From assembly GCF_014647915.1 (NCBI RefSeq), contig NZ_BMQC01000007.1, positions 206,902 through 270,901 on the forward strand: a stretch of 64,000 nt of DNA, given 5' to 3'. The notes beneath the pieces were generated by a model. That model made no database searches. It had not been told where the DNA came from and saw nothing but the letters and a program-made list of their open reading frames with translations. This DNA is from Pilimelia terevasa (GTDB lineage: Bacteria; Actinomycetota; Actinomycetes; Mycobacteriales; Micromonosporaceae). Every line of letters begins with the position of its first letter. Positions within the stretch are counted from its first letter, which is position 1. The position numbers and the translations under genes are program-made. This document shows positions 49,246 to 59,208 of the stretch, piece by piece.

Positions 49246-51078
49246 ATGAGTGCTCCGACCACCGTTCGCGGGCTTGAGGACGCGCCCACGTCCCACGCCG
49301 CGCTGCTGAGCTGGGTGCGCGAGGTCGCCGCGCTCACCACACCCGAGCGCGTGGTGTGGTGCGACGGATCCGAGCAGGAGTGGACCCGCGTCACCGACGA
49401 GCTGGTCGACGCCGGGGTACTCGTGCGGCTCAACCCCGAGCTGCGCCCGAACTCCTTCTGGTGCCGCACCGACCCCACCGATGTCGCCAGGGTCGAGGAG
49501 CGGACGTTCATCTGCTCGGTGGACGAGGCCGACGCCGGCCCCACCAACAACTGGATGGCCCCGGCCGAGATGAAGGCGCGGATGACCGCGCTGTACCGCG
49601 GCAGCATGCGCGGCCGCACGATGTACGTCATCCCGTTCTGCATGGGCCCGCTGACGGCCGAGAGCCCGATGTTCGGCGTCGAGATCACCGACAGCCCGTA
49701 CGTCGTGGCCTCCATGCGGGTGATGACCCGGATGGGCACCGCCGTGCTGGAGAAGATGGGCGGGGACGCCGCGTTCGTCCCGGCCCTGCACTCGATCGGG
49801 GCCCCGCTGGAGCCCGGCGAGGCCGACGTCGCCTGGCCGTGCAACACCGAGAAGTACATCTCGCACTTCCCGGAGAGCCGCGAGATCTGGTCGTACGGCT
49901 CCGCCTACGGCGGCAACGCCCTGCTCGGCAAGAAGTGCTTCTCGCTGCGGATCGCCTCGACGATGGGCCGCGACGAGGGCTGGCTCGCCGAGCACATGCT
50001 GATCCTCAAGCTCACCTCGCCGGAGGGGGCGACCAAGTACATCGCCGCGGCGTTCCCGTCGGCCTGCGGCAAGACCAACCTGGCGATGCTGGAGCCGACC
50101 ATCCCCGGCTGGACGGTCGAGACCCTCGGCGACGACATCGCCTGGATGCGCTTCGGCGACGACGGCCGCCTCTACGCGGTCAACCCGGAGTACGGCCTGT
50201 TCGGCGTCGCCCCGGGCACCGACTGGAAGACCAACCCGAACGCCATGCGGACGCTGGCGGCGGGCAACTCGATCTACACCAACGTCGCGCTGACCGACGA
50301 CGGCGACATCTGGTGGGAGGGCATGGGCGAGCCGCCCGCGCACCTCGTCGACTGGAAGGGCCGGGACTGGACGCCGGGCGGCGAGGAGCTGTCCTCGCAC
50401 CCGAACTCCCGCTTCTGCACCCCGATCACCCAGTGCCCGATCCTGGCGCCGGAGTACGACGACCCCCGGGGCGTGCCGATCGACGCGATCCTGTTCGGCG
50501 GCCGGCGCAAGACCACCATCCCGCTGGTCAGCGAGGCCCGCGACTGGGTGCACGGCGTGTTCCAGGGCGCCACGCTCTCGTCCGAGACCACCGCCGCCGC
50601 CGTCGGCCAGGTCGGCGTCGTGCGCCGCGACCCGATGGCGATGCTGCCGTTCATCGGGTACCACGCCGGCGACTACTTCCGGCACTGGATCGAGATGGGC
50701 AAGGGCCGGGCCGGCGACGAGTCGCTCCTGCCGAGGGTCTTCTACGTCAACTGGTTCCGGCGGGGCGACGAGGGCCAGTTCCTGTGGCCCGGGTTCGGCG
50801 AGAACAGCCGCGTCCTCAAGTGGGTCGTGGAGCGCCTGGAGGGCCGCGGCGGCGCCGTCGAGACGCCCGTCGGCTACGTGCCCTCGGCCGCCGACCTGGA
50901 CCTGTCCGGGCTCGACGTGGCACCCGCGGACATCGAGGCCGCCCTGCGGATCGACGCCGAGGAGTGGAAGGCCGAGATCCCGCAGATCACCGAGTGGTTC
51001 GAGAAGTTCGGCGACAAGCTGCCGGCCGTCCTGTGGGCCGAGCTGGACGCGCTGAAGGCGCGCCTCGGCGTCCACTGA
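49246..51078 (+). CDS. pckG: Phosphoenolpyruvate carboxykinase (GTP)
   Basis: This 610-residue enzyme converts oxaloacetate and GTP to PEP, CO2 and GDP. Landmarks are the N-terminal [33 protein letters not shown] substrate loop, the P-loop [12 protein letters not shown] with the reactive Cys, and metal-site Asp residues (GDDIAWM). The Omega-loop lid region follows, then [19 protein letters not shown]. The ATG at 49246 has GAGGAGAT upstream, and GTG 49243 is adjacent. It is a central anaplerotic/gluconeogenic enzyme. The leader includes an inverted repeat that may serve regulation. Confidence 0.96.
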   Translation: MSAPTTVRGLEDAPTSHAALLSWVREVAALTTPERVVWCDGSEQEWTRVTDELVDAGVLVRLNPELRPNSFWCRTDPTDVARVEERTFICSVDEADAGPTNNWMAPAEMKARMTALYRGSMRGRTMYVIPFCMGPLTAESPMFGVEITDSPYVVASMRVMTRMGTAVLEKMGGDAAFVPALHSIGAPLEPGEADVAWPCNTEKYISHFPESREIWSYGSAYGGNALLGKKCFSLRIASTMGRDEGWLAEHMLILKLTSPEGATKYIAAAFPSACGKTNLAMLEPTIPGWTVETLGDDIAWMRFGDDGRLYAVNPEYGLFGVAPGTDWKTNPNAMRTLAAGNSIYTNVALTDDGDIWWEGMGEPPAHLVDWKGRDWTPGGEELSSHPNSRFCTPITQCPILAPEYDDPRGVPIDAILFGGRRKTTIPLVSEARDWVHGVFQGATLSSETTAAAVGQVGVVRRDPMAMLPFIGYHAGDYFRHWIEMGKGRAGDESLLPRVFYVNWFRRGDEGQFLWPGFGENSRVLKWVVERLEGRGGAVETPVGYVPSAADLDLSGLDVAPADIEAALRIDAEEWKAEIPQITEWFEKFGDKLPAVLWAELDALKARLGVH

Positions 51079-51083
51079 CGCGC

Positions 51084-51128
51084 GCGCCGACGGGCGGGAG
51101 TCGCTGCGGCGGCCCCGCCCGTCGGCGC
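51084..51128. terminator. Bidirectional hairpin between convergent pckG and isomerase-type gene
   Basis: A perfect 15-bp stem (GCGCCGACGGGCGGG at 51084-51098 paired with 51114-51128) encloses a 15-nt loop just after the pckG stop. There is no strong U-tract, as is common in high-GC actinomycetes. Confidence 0.75.
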
Positions 51129-51136
51129 TTCGCCGC

Positions 51137-51811
51137 TCAGGGCGCCACGTCGGCGGCGGGGGGCGTGAAGATCGTCAGATGCGGGAGGTACGGGGTCGGG
51201 TCCGTTGTCCAGTCCAGGTGCCGAAGCTGGGTCCCGCTGCGGCGGCCGACGAAGGCGCGGGCGAGGGTGAAGCCGGGCGCCGTCAGCGTGGCCCCCGGCT
51301 CGCCGGCCCCGAGCTGCCAGCTCCCGCCCTCGGCGGACCGCACCCGCAGCGCCGGCAGGCCCGCCGGCCACCGGCGGCGCAGCGACTCGGCCTGGTAGTC
51401 CAGCGCCAGCGCCACCTCCGCGGGCTCCGGCGGCACGGCGTGCTCCAGCGCGCCCGCGATGTCGTACTGGTGGTGCCAGGCGTCGAGTGCCGTCAGCCCG
51501 TACCGGATGCCCCGCTCGCCGGCCAGCAGCGCCGCCACCGCCGGGACGTCCCCGGCCCACTCGGCCACCACCGCGGCCAGGTCGGCGTCCCGGCGCTGGG
51601 CCAGGTGGCGGGCGGTCCAGGCCGCGCCCGGCGCGCCGTCGGTCCGGCCGCGGCGCACGTCGGCGGTCACGCCGGCCAGGTGCCGGTACGTGTCCAGGAC
51701 GGTCCAGCCGGGCAGCGCCGGCACCGGGCGGCCCGCCGCGGCGGGGTCGAGGTCCGCCGCCAGCGCCGCCAGCCGCCGGTGGGCGTGTACGTAGATGTCG
51801 GTGAACGTCAC
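51137..51811 (-). CDS. Maleylpyruvate isomerase-type (mycothiol-dependent, DinB-fold) protein
   Basis: This 224-residue protein has the MDMPI N-terminal helical bundle. It has VPALPGWTVLDTYRHLAGVTADV, where His is a metal ligand, and LDAWHHQYDIAGALEHAVP with further His residues, then a C-terminal lobe. The family includes mycothiol-dependent isomerases and S-transferases, and the substrate is unknown. GTG 51811 is 6 nt after TACGCT (minus strand, 51818-51823). Confidence 0.87.
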   Translation of the reverse strand: MTFTDIYVHAHRRLAALAADLDPAAAGRPVPALPGWTVLDTYRHLAGVTADVRRGRTDGAPGAAWTARHLAQRRDADLAAVVAEWAGDVPAVAALLAGERGIRYGLTALDAWHHQYDIAGALEHAVPPEPAEVALALDYQAESLRRRWPAGLPALRVRSAEGGSWQLGAGEPGATLTAPGFTLARAFVGRRSGTQLRHLDWTTDPTPYLPHLTIFTPPAADVAP

Positions 51812-51936
51812 GCGGCGAGCGTACCGAGCGCACCCCCGTCCGGCGGCCCGGCCGCGGGGCGCGCGGCGGCGCCCGGGGGTGACGGCGGCCCGCGCGGGCT
51901 TTCCCGCGGCGGCCCGCGCTGGTTACCCTGACCTTG

Positions 51937-52908
51937 ATGTCTGTGCCCACCGCCCGCCCCCGTCGGTGGCGGCTCCTCCGCACCCCGCCCGGTCGCACCC
52001 TGCCCGGCCGCTCTCTGCCCGGCCGCTCGCTGACCGGCCATACCCTGGCCGGCAGAGTTCCGCCGCTGCGCGGCCGGTCGGCGGCCGGCGCGCGGGGGCG
52101 CTGGCGCCGGCTGCGGGAGCTGGCGCTGCGCCCGCGCGCGGCGGCGAAGGCGCTGCTGTACCCGCTGTACGAGCGGCGGCTCACCCGCGCCCTGGCCGGG
52201 GCCCCGGTACCCCGGCACGTCGGCGTCATGTGCGACGGCAACCGGCGCTGGGCGCGCGAGATGGGCTACGTGGACCCCAACGACGGCCACCGGGCCGGCG
52301 CCGCGCGGATCAAGGAGCTGCTCGGCTGGTGCGACCAGGCCGGCATCGCCCACGTCACGCTGTACCTGCTGGCGACCGACAACCTGCGCCGCCCCGCCGC
52401 CGAGCTGGACCCGCTGATCCAGATCATCGAGGACCTGGCCACCGAGCTGGCGGAGGACGGCAACCCGTGGCGGCTGGTGATGGCCGGCGCGCTGGACCTG
52501 CTGCCGGCCGAGCACGCCGCCGCCCTCAAGGCCGCCGCCGAGCGGACGGCCGGCCGCGACGGCGCCGCGGTGGTCAACCTGGCCGTCGGCTACGGCGGCC
52601 GGCGGGAGATCGCCGACGCGGTCCGGTCACTGCTGGCCAGCCACGCCGAGGCCGGCGGCACGCTGGCGGAGCTGGCCGAGACCCTCGACGTCGAGGACAT
52701 CGACCAGCACCTCTACACCCGCGGCCAGCCCGACCCCGACCTGGTCATCCGCACCAGCGGCGAGCAGCGGCTGTCCGGCTTCCTGCTCTGGCAGTCCGCC
52801 AACTCCGAGTTCTACTTCCACGACGCCAACTGGCCGGACTTCCGGCACATCGACTTCCTGCGCGCCCTGCGGGCGTACTCGCGGCGCCAGCGCCGCTACG
52901 GCGCCTGA
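51937..52908 (+). CDS. uppS: Cis-prenyltransferase (isoprenyl/undecaprenyl diphosphate synthase family)
   Basis: This 323-residue enzyme has GVMCDGNRRWAREMG with the catalytic Asp, GHRAGAARIKELLGWC, TLYLLATDNLRRP, VNLAVGYGGRREI, PDLVIRTSGEQRLSGFLLWQ and SEFYFHDANWPDF. It builds short- or medium-chain Z-prenyl diphosphates. The first ~85 residues are a basic repeat (LPGRSLPGRSLTGHTLAGR) not found in the enzyme core. TACCCT (51924-51929) ends 7 nt before ATG 51937. Its 3' end overlaps the convergent cyclophilin gene by 13 bp. Confidence 0.92.
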   Translation: MSVPTARPRRWRLLRTPPGRTLPGRSLPGRSLTGHTLAGRVPPLRGRSAAGARGRWRRLRELALRPRAAAKALLYPLYERRLTRALAGAPVPRHVGVMCDGNRRWAREMGYVDPNDGHRAGAARIKELLGWCDQAGIAHVTLYLLATDNLRRPAAELDPLIQIIEDLATELAEDGNPWRLVMAGALDLLPAEHAAALKAAAERTAGRDGAAVVNLAVGYGGRREIADAVRSLLASHAEAGGTLAELAETLDVEDIDQHLYTRGQPDPDLVIRTSGEQRLSGFLLWQSANSEFYFHDANWPDFRHIDFLRALRAYSRRQRRYGA

Positions 52909-53561
52909 GGGCCGAGGACGGCCCGGCGGATCTCCACGGGGAGTTTCGGCTGGCCGTCGGGCGTGCCGTCCTTGGTGCCGGCGGCGGCGATCCGGTCGAG
53001 TACGTCGAGGCCGTCGGTCACCACCCCGAGGACCGTGTACTCCGGCCGGATCTGCGCCACGGAGTGCACGAGGAAGAACTGGCTGCCGTTGGTGTCCTTC
53101 CCCTGGTTGCCCATCGCCACGGTGGCCCGCGGGTACGTCTCCGCGCCGGTCAGCTCGTCGGCGAACCGGTACCCCGGGCCGCCGACCTCCGCCTCCCAGA
53201 TGTCGCCGCACTGGAGGACCCCCAGCCGGGCCGATGTCGTCAGCCGCCAGCACCGGCTGCGGTCGTAGAAGGTGGACGCGGCGAGGTGCGCCAGGCTGTG
53301 CACGGCGCAGGGGGCGTGGGTGCGGTCCAGGCGCAGCGCGATGTCGCCGTGGTTGGTCCGCAGCGTGGCCTCGACGGTGCCGGTGGCCGGCGCCAGGGCC
53401 GGGGGCGGGTCGACCGGCCGGGCCGGCGGGTTGTCGGGCGTCGGGGTGAAGGTGCAGGTGACGGTCGTCGGAGGGCGGGTCGCGGCGGCGGCCGGCGCGC
53501 CCGCGGCGCCGGCCGGCAGGACGGCGGCGAGCGCGAGCGCGCACAGATTGATGCTCCTCAT
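52896..53561 (-). CDS. Secreted peptidylprolyl isomerase (cyclophilin type)
   Basis: This 221-residue protein has a signal peptide (CALALAAVLPAGAAGAPAAAA) and a cyclophilin domain. It has EATLRTNHGDIALRL, SLAHLAASTFYDRSRCWRL, LGVLQCGD, VAMGNQGKDTNGSQFFLV and LGVVTDGLDVLDRI. It catalyses proline isomerisation outside the membrane. Two cysteines (CWRL, LQCGD) could pair. ATG 53561 is 7 nt after TACCGT (minus strand, 53569-53574). Confidence 0.92.
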   Translation of the reverse strand: MRSINLCALALAAVLPAGAAGAPAAAATRPPTTVTCTFTPTPDNPPARPVDPPPALAPATGTVEATLRTNHGDIALRLDRTHAPCAVHSLAHLAASTFYDRSRCWRLTTSARLGVLQCGDIWEAEVGGPGYRFADELTGAETYPRATVAMGNQGKDTNGSQFFLVHSVAQIRPEYTVLGVVTDGLDVLDRIAAAGTKDGTPDGQPKLPVEIRRAVLGPQAP

Positions 53562-53602
53562 CCCGCCGACGGTAGTGGCCGCGCGGGGCGGGCGGTAGGG
53601 CG

Positions 53603-55948
53603 TCAGGCGACCTGGCGGTCCGGCGCGCCCCGGTGCAGCATCGCCAGCGCCTCGGCGGCGGGCAGCGGCCGGGCGAAGTGGTACCCCTGCGACAGCTCGT
53701 AGCCGAGGCTGCGCAGCCGGGCGGCCTGGGCGGCGCTCTCCACGCCCTCGGCGACCACGCCGAGGTCCAGCCCGTTGGCCAGGTACAGCATGGCGACCGC
53801 GATGGTCGACTCGGTCGTGCTCTCGGTGATCCGGTCGATGAAGGACTTGTCCACCTTGAGGACGTCGACGGGGATGGTGCGCAGCAGGCCCAGCGAGGAG
53901 TTGCCGGTACCGAAGTCGTCCAGCGCGATCCGCACGCCGAGCGCGGAGATCTGCCGAAGGGCCGCGCTGGCGCGCTCGTTGTCGAACACCGCCGTCTCCG
54001 TCACCTCGATCATCAGGTGCCGGGCGGGCAGGCCGGTCTCGTCGAGGGTGCGGGCGACGGCCACCGCGAAGCCCGGCTCGCGGAGCTGGCGGGCGGAGAT
54101 GTTGACGCTCATCGTCCAGTCCTCGGCGCCGTCGGCGGCGCGCCAGCGGACGGCCTCCTCGCACGCCTCGCGCAGGATCCACTCGCCCAGCGGCACGATC
54201 AGGCCGGTGCGCTCGGCGACGGGGATGAAGTGGTCCGGGCGGACGGTGCCGCGCTCGGGGTGCTCCCAGCGGACCAGCGCCTCGGCGCCGACGGCGGCGT
54301 GGTCGGCGAGCCGCACGACCGGCTGGAACAGCAGCCGGAAGTGGCCCTCGGTCAGGGCGTGCCGCAGCTCGGCGCCGAGCTGGGCGTCGAGGTTGGCCCG
54401 CTGGTCGAGGTCGCCGTCGTAGCTGACGTACCGGGACTTGCCGGCCTCCTTGGCCGCGTACATCGCCAGGTCGGCGCGGCGCACCACCTCGGTCGGGTCC
54501 AGCCCGGGCGCGAGCCCGGCGAGGCCGGCGCTGGACCGGACCAGCAGCGCGTGCCCGTCCACCTCGATCGGGCGGTGCAGCGCCTCGGACACCCGGTCGA
54601 GGACCACGGTGCCGTGGGCGGCGGCGAGGCCGGGCAGCAGCAGCGCGAACTCGTCGCCGCCGAGCCGGGCGACGGTGTCCCCGGGGCGCAGGCAGCCGGC
54701 CAGCCGCGCCGCCACGGCGACGAGGAGCCGGTCGCCGACCTGGTGGCCGAGCCGGTCGTTGACGGACTTGAAGTCGTCCAGGTCCAGCAGGGCGACGCTG
54801 CCGGCGGCGCCCTCGCCGGTGAGGTCGGCGAGCCGCTGGTTGAACAGCCGGCGGTTGGCCAGCCCGGTCAGCGTGTCGTGGCTGGCCTGGTGGGCGAGCT
54901 GGGACTGCGCGTCGCGCAGCTCCCGGACCGTGGCGTCGACCCGGCGGAGCAGCCGGTCGTTCTCCCGCAGGGCGATGACCTGGCGGTACACGACGATGAC
55001 GGTGAGCGCGACCGCGCCCGCCGCCACGGTCAGGTCGGCCCGGCCGTTGCGGGCGACGACCGCCAGCAGCAGCGCGTCGGTGGCCGCCACGGCGGTGTAC
55101 GGCAGGAAGCCGGCCAGCCGGCGCAGCCGCGTCCGCAGCGGGCCGACCGGCCCGTCGCCGTCGGCGGCGTCGGCCGCGGCGGCGGCCTGGCGCCGGGCGG
55201 CCAGGACGAAGCTGAGCGCGACCAGGGTGATGCAGACGGTGGTGACGGTCGGCGCCGCGGTGCCGGCGAGCGGGCCGACGGCCCCGAGGACGGCGCCGAC
55301 GGTCACCCCGCCGGCCAGGAGGTGCAGCGAGCGCCGGTCCACGGCGCCGATGCCGAACATGGCGACCTTGATGATCGCCAGGACGGCGAGGAACCCGAGC
55401 AGGATGCTGCCGAGCGCGGCCTCGCTGCCGCCGAACCGCGCCCACTCGTTGGTCTGGCTGAACGACAGCCGCCACGCGTACAGGCCGGTGCCGAGCAGGA
55501 CGATCAGCCCGTCCAGGGCGAACTGCCGGCGGGCCACCGGGGACAGCCGGGTCCGCCCCGGCAGGCGCAGCAGCGCGACGAGCTGGGTGCTGACCGCGAG
55601 GATGTACACGGCGACCGCGGCGGTGCTCGGCGCGAAGTGCGCGGAGTCGTTCTGCACGAGGTTGTCGACCAGGTGGACGGCCGCGCCGGCGCCGACCAGG
55701 CCCACGGCCCAGCCGGAGAGTCTCCAGAAGGCCCGCGCGGGCGCCGGCAGGTCCGCGCCCCGGCCGACCGCCAGGCAGACCGCCGCCGCCAGAGCGGCCG
55801 CCGGCAGGGTGGGCAGGCGGGCCAGCCACGCGTTCGGCTCCACGCCGCCCAGGCTCGCCCCGAGCAGGCCCAGGCCGACCGCGGCCAGCGCGGCAGCGGC
55901 GTACACCGGTGCTGGCTGCCGCCGGTGCTGTGGCTGGACCGCGGTCAC
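53603..55948 (-). CDS. Membrane GGDEF-EAL protein (c-di-GMP synthesis and hydrolysis)
   Basis: This 781-residue protein has about nine to ten TM segments (1-330), then a coiled linker, a GGDEF domain with intact RLGGDEFALLL, and an EAL domain with GAEALVRWEHPERG, DDFGTGNSSLGLL and VVAEGVES. Both active-site motifs are complete, so bifunctional c-di-GMP turnover is possible. The membrane part resembles the actinobacterial cdgB/RmdB-like sensor bundles. GTG 55948 follows GAGGGGAT. A single gene; the input signal is unknown. Confidence 0.92.
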   Translation of the reverse strand: MTAVQPQHRRQPAPVYAAAALAAVGLGLLGASLGGVEPNAWLARLPTLPAAALAAAVCLAVGRGADLPAPARAFWRLSGWAVGLVGAGAAVHLVDNLVQNDSAHFAPSTAAVAVYILAVSTQLVALLRLPGRTRLSPVARRQFALDGLIVLLGTGLYAWRLSFSQTNEWARFGGSEAALGSILLGFLAVLAIIKVAMFGIGAVDRRSLHLLAGGVTVGAVLGAVGPLAGTAAPTVTTVCITLVALSFVLAARRQAAAAADAADGDGPVGPLRTRLRRLAGFLPYTAVAATDALLLAVVARNGRADLTVAAGAVALTVIVVYRQVIALRENDRLLRRVDATVRELRDAQSQLAHQASHDTLTGLANRRLFNQRLADLTGEGAAGSVALLDLDDFKSVNDRLGHQVGDRLLVAVAARLAGCLRPGDTVARLGGDEFALLLPGLAAAHGTVVLDRVSEALHRPIEVDGHALLVRSSAGLAGLAPGLDPTEVVRRADLAMYAAKEAGKSRYVSYDGDLDQRANLDAQLGAELRHALTEGHFRLLFQPVVRLADHAAVGAEALVRWEHPERGTVRPDHFIPVAERTGLIVPLGEWILREACEEAVRWRAADGAEDWTMSVNISARQLREPGFAVAVARTLDETGLPARHLMIEVTETAVFDNERASAALRQISALGVRIALDDFGTGNSSLGLLRTIPVDVLKVDKSFIDRITESTTESTIAVAMLYLANGLDLGVVAEGVESAAQAARLRSLGYELSQGYHFARPLPAAEALAMLHRGAPDRQVA

Positions 55949-56171
55949 GGGGATCCCCTCGGGCAGGCGATGAACGTCGTCCTATCGACGCCGGCCCGCG
56001 GCAGTTGAGGTGTGGCGCGGCGCTCCCCCGAACGGCCGACAATGATCACGCGGTTCCCCAGGTCTGGCTTTGGGGGGCCGTCAGCGGCTAGCGTTCTTGG
56101 TAAGGGGATCGGGGTCTTCCCGGCCCCTCCGGCGGGCAGGCGCCCGCTGCGGCTCGCGCCGGCTGGGAAAA

Positions 56172-56225
56172 GCGCAGCCCGGGGATCCTCGCAGCCGCGG
56201 CCGGCACCGCGCAACCGGGCTGCGC
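56172..56225 (+). promoter_or_regulatory. Structured leader upstream of the PIN-PhoH gene
   Basis: GCGCAGCCCGG (56172-56182) and CCGGGCTGCGC (56215-56225) form a perfect 11-bp stem with a 32-nt loop. It lies in the region between a TAGCGT (about 56090-56095) and the gene start at 56304, so it would be in the 5' leader. It resembles no riboswitch I know. Confidence 0.45.
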
Positions 56226-56303
56226 GGGATGGCACCCGTCCCGTACCGGCCGCCGGTGGTGGCGGCGGCGGGCGGCGGGGTGACCGCCCAGCGGAGTGGC
56301 GAC

Positions 56304-57614
56304 GTGATTGATGTGCGTACGTTCGTACTGGACACCTCCGTCCTCCTGTCGGACCCGGGTGCATTCCGGCGCTTCGCCGAGCACGCGGTCGTGGTCCCGC
56401 TGGTGGTGATCTCCGAGCTGGAGGGCAAGCGCCACCACCCGGAGCTGGGCTGGTTCGCGCGGGAGTCACTGCGCATGTTGGACGACCTGCGGATCAAGCA
56501 CGGCCGGCTGGACGAGCCGCTGCCGGTCAACGACGTCGGCGGCACCCTGCGGGTGGAGCTGAACCACGCGGACTCCTCCCTGCTCCCGCAGGCGGTCCGC
56601 AACGACAGTAACGACTCGCGGATCCTGTCGGTCGCGTTGGGACTGAACGCCACCGGCCACGACGTCACCCTGATCACCAAGGACATGCCGCTGCGGGTGA
56701 AGGCCGCCTCGGTCGGCCTGCACACCGACGAGTACCGCCACGGCCAGGCGATGGATCCGACCTGGACGGGCATGGCCGACTGGGACCTGTCCGCCGAGCA
56801 GGTCAGCACCCTGTACGGCGAGGGCCGGCTCGACCCGCGGGAGCTGGGCGCCGAGGCCGTCGCCGCGCTGCCCGCGCACACGGGCCTGGTGATCTCGTCG
56901 CCGCGCGGGTCCGCGCTGGCGCGGGTGCGGCCGGACCGGACCGTCCAGCTCGTCCGCGGCGACCGGGAGGCGTTCGGGCTGCACGGTCGGTCGGCGGAGC
57001 AGCGGATCGCCCTGGACCTGCTGCTCGACGACCAGATCGGCATCGTCTCCCTCGGCGGCCGCGCCGGTACCGGCAAGTCGGCGCTGGCGCTGGCGGCCGG
57101 GCTGGAGCAGGCGATGGAGCGGGGGCGGCACAAGAAGGTGATCGTGTTCCGGCCGCTGTACGCCGTCGGCGGGCAGGAGCTGGGCTACCTGCCCGGCAGC
57201 GAGCACGAGAAGATGTCGCCGTGGGCGCAGGCGGTGTTCGACACCCTCGGCGCGGTGGTGCACGAGAACGTCGTCGAGGAGGTACTGGGCCGCGGGCTGC
57301 TGGAGGTCCTGCCGCTGACCCACATCCGCGGGCGGAGCCTGCACGACGCGTTCGTGATCGTGGACGAGGCGCAGTCGCTGGAGCGGGGCGTACTGCTGAC
57401 GGTGCTCTCGCGGATCGGCCAGGGGTCGCGGGTGGTGCTCACCCACGACGTGGCGCAGCGCGACAACCTGCGGGTGGGCCGGCACGACGGCGTCACCGCG
57501 GTGATCGAGGCGCTCAAGGGCCACCCGATCTTCGCCCACATCACGCTGACGCGCTCGGAGCGCTCCGAGATCGCCGAGGTGATCACCGACCTGCTGGAGG
57601 ACATTCCGCGCTAG
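56304..57614 (+). CDS. phoH2: PIN-PhoH protein (PhoH2-type RNA helicase/RNase)
   Basis: This 436-residue protein has an N-terminal PIN nuclease domain ([37 protein letters not shown] with acidic residues, and [12 protein letters not shown]). It has a C-terminal PhoH ATPase ([47 protein letters not shown]). PhoH2 proteins unwind and cleave RNA and, in mycobacteria, pair with a small antitoxin PhoAT. No such ORF is evident upstream. GTG 56304 follows GCGGAG. An upstream GTG at 56280 is also in frame. Confidence 0.92.
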   Translation: MIDVRTFVLDTSVLLSDPGAFRRFAEHAVVVPLVVISELEGKRHHPELGWFARESLRMLDDLRIKHGRLDEPLPVNDVGGTLRVELNHADSSLLPQAVRNDSNDSRILSVALGLNATGHDVTLITKDMPLRVKAASVGLHTDEYRHGQAMDPTWTGMADWDLSAEQVSTLYGEGRLDPRELGAEAVAALPAHTGLVISSPRGSALARVRPDRTVQLVRGDREAFGLHGRSAEQRIALDLLLDDQIGIVSLGGRAGTGKSALALAAGLEQAMERGRHKKVIVFRPLYAVGGQELGYLPGSEHEKMSPWAQAVFDTLGAVVHENVVEEVLGRGLLEVLPLTHIRGRSLHDAFVIVDEAQSLERGVLLTVLSRIGQGSRVVLTHDVAQRDNLRVGRHDGVTAVIEALKGHPIFAHITLTRSERSEIAEVITDLLEDIPR

Positions 57615-57620
57615 GACGCC

Positions 57621-57656
57621 GGCGGGCCGGTCGCCCGAACGGGTGGCCGGCCCGCC
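57621..57656 (+). terminator. Hairpin after the PIN-PhoH gene
   Basis: GGCGGGCCGG (57621-57630) pairs with CCGGCCCGCC (57647-57656), and the inner loop itself can pair CCCG with CGGG. It follows the stop codon by 6 bases. Confidence 0.65.
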
Positions 57657-57908
57657 GTTCGGGGGCCGGGTGGCCTGTGCCAACCCGGCCGGACCGCCGT
57701 CGGAGTGCGTCGCCCGTCGCCGCACACGCTGTGTGAATATCCGCTAATGTCGGTATTGGTCCGGTGGGATGCTTCACATCGGGCGCCTCGGGGGGTAGCG
57801 CGGGGCCGCCGGATTGGGAAAGGTGTGCGTCGGACCTGTGGCGCGGAACACCGTGCCCGGCGCCGACGACCCCCTCCCGGCGCCGCCCTCGACGAAAGGG
57901 AACTCCTC

Positions 57909-58589
57909 GTGAGTCCGCAGTGGAGCCGCCTCACCGTGCGCTCGCTCTCCGTCGCCCTCCTGCTCAGCGCCCTCGGTGGCGGCTTCTACGCGGGGTACGG
58001 CACCGACGGGACGCCGAGCCCGGAGGCCGCGCCCGCACCCGATCAGCTCGCCGCGCAGCAGACCCTCGACGAGCGCGACCGGCTGAGCGCCGTCGCCTCC
58101 CGGCAGCGGTCGGCGCAGCAGCAGGTGGCCCGCAACGCGCTCGCCTCGGCCCGGTCGGCCGCGGCGAAGGCCAAGCGGGCGGAGGACGCGGCGAAGAAGA
58201 AGCAGCAGGAGAAGAAGCGCAAGGCGGCGGCGGGCGGCACGGTGCCGTTCGACGGGCCGATTCCGAGTTCGTGTGACGAGTACTCGGGTAACCGTGCCAT
58301 CGGCTGCGCGCTGACCCTCAAGGCTGGCTGGGACCTTCAGCAGGTGGCCTGCCTGGAGCGGCTCTGGACCAAGGAGAGCGGCTGGAACCACAAGGCCGAA
58401 AATTCGGGTAGCGGAGCCTATGGCATCCCGCAAGCCTTCCCGGGCAGCAAAATGGGTCAGTTCGGCGCCGATTGGCAGACCAACCCAGCTACGCAGATCC
58501 GCTGGGGCCTCAACTACATCAAGACCAAGAAGAACTACCGGACGCCGTGCGGCGCCTGGACGTTCTTCAAGAACAACGGCTGGTACTGA
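57909..58589 (+). CDS. Secreted lytic transglycosylase-like protein
   Basis: This 226-residue protein has a signal/anchor helix (LSVALLLSALGGGFYAGYG) and an Ala/Lys/Glu-rich coiled coil (about 45-110). It has a C-terminal lysozyme-like domain (CLERLWTKESGWNHKAENSGSG, AYGIPQAFPGSKM, NPATQIRWGLNYI, GAWTFFKNNGWY). The Glu in TKESGWN is the expected catalytic residue. It probably cleaves peptidoglycan outside the cell. GTG 57909 follows AAGGGA. Its leader (57750-57905) does not match the c-di-AMP riboswitch that often precedes such genes. Confidence 0.9.
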   Translation: MSPQWSRLTVRSLSVALLLSALGGGFYAGYGTDGTPSPEAAPAPDQLAAQQTLDERDRLSAVASRQRSAQQQVARNALASARSAAAKAKRAEDAAKKKQQEKKRKAAAGGTVPFDGPIPSSCDEYSGNRAIGCALTLKAGWDLQQVACLERLWTKESGWNHKAENSGSGAYGIPQAFPGSKMGQFGADWQTNPATQIRWGLNYIKTKKNYRTPCGAWTFFKNNGWY

Positions 58590-58604
58590 CGCTCGGCAGC
58601 AGGT

Positions 58605-59030
58605 TCAGCAGACGTGAACGATGTCCACGGTGTCGTTGGGATGGATGTGGTTCCAGCCCTCCACGGGGTCGTCGCCGTCGGAGCGGGAGGAGAACAGGTG
58701 CTGCCAGTTCTCGGGCTTCGAGGCGTCACCAGAGCCGTCGTAGTCGTACAGGTGTGACCAGGTGCCGGCCGGTCGGCGGTTGAGATAGCTACTGGCCTGG
58801 TCATTCCACGGCTTACCAGTGGACAGCTTGAACGTTACGAGGTTGAACACACCGCAGGTGGACAGCGTCACCAGCTCACCCTGGTAGTTGGCGTGCTCGT
58901 AGATGCATAGTGCGCCGTCCGGACACGGCCTGACCGACTCCCGCCCGGCTCCAGAGGCCGCCGTGGGTGTCGTCAATGCGGTCGCGCCGAGGATGACAAC
59001 CCACGACCCGCGCCACCAGTTCCTCTTCAC
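58605..59030 (-). CDS. Secreted peptidase inhibitor I36-family protein
   Basis: This 141-residue protein has a signal peptide (WWRGSWVVILGATALTTPTAASGAG) and a beta-gamma-crystallin-like I36 domain (CPDGALCIYEHANYQGELVTLSTCGVFNL, then WNDQASSYLNRRPAGTW). Cys pairs are positioned as in the Streptomyces metalloproteinase inhibitor family. GTG 59030 follows GGAGGGGAAC. It is convergent with the transglycosylase-like gene, with a 15 bp gap. Confidence 0.88.
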   Translation of the reverse strand: MKRNWWRGSWVVILGATALTTPTAASGAGRESVRPCPDGALCIYEHANYQGELVTLSTCGVFNLVTFKLSTGKPWNDQASSYLNRRPAGTWSHLYDYDGSGDASKPENWQHLFSSRSDGDDPVEGWNHIHPNDTVDIVHVC

Positions 59031-59208
59031 CGTGAGTTCCCCTCCACAGCTTCCCCTTCCCCGCGGTCCGTCGGCGCGGGGCGCCGGCGGACCGCAATTG
59101 TCCACCACATCGGGTCGGCGGTGCTGTCGCCAATCTGACACACCTGCTTGTTGCCGCGGCTCCGCATAGGTCCCTAACCTGCACCGAGGCCAGCATCAAG
59201 GAGGGGTC

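Noticed and set aside
57740..57908. c-di-AMP (ydaO-type) riboswitch before the transglycosylase-like gene
   Set aside because: I looked for the conserved core motifs and did not find them. Only the gene context suggested it.
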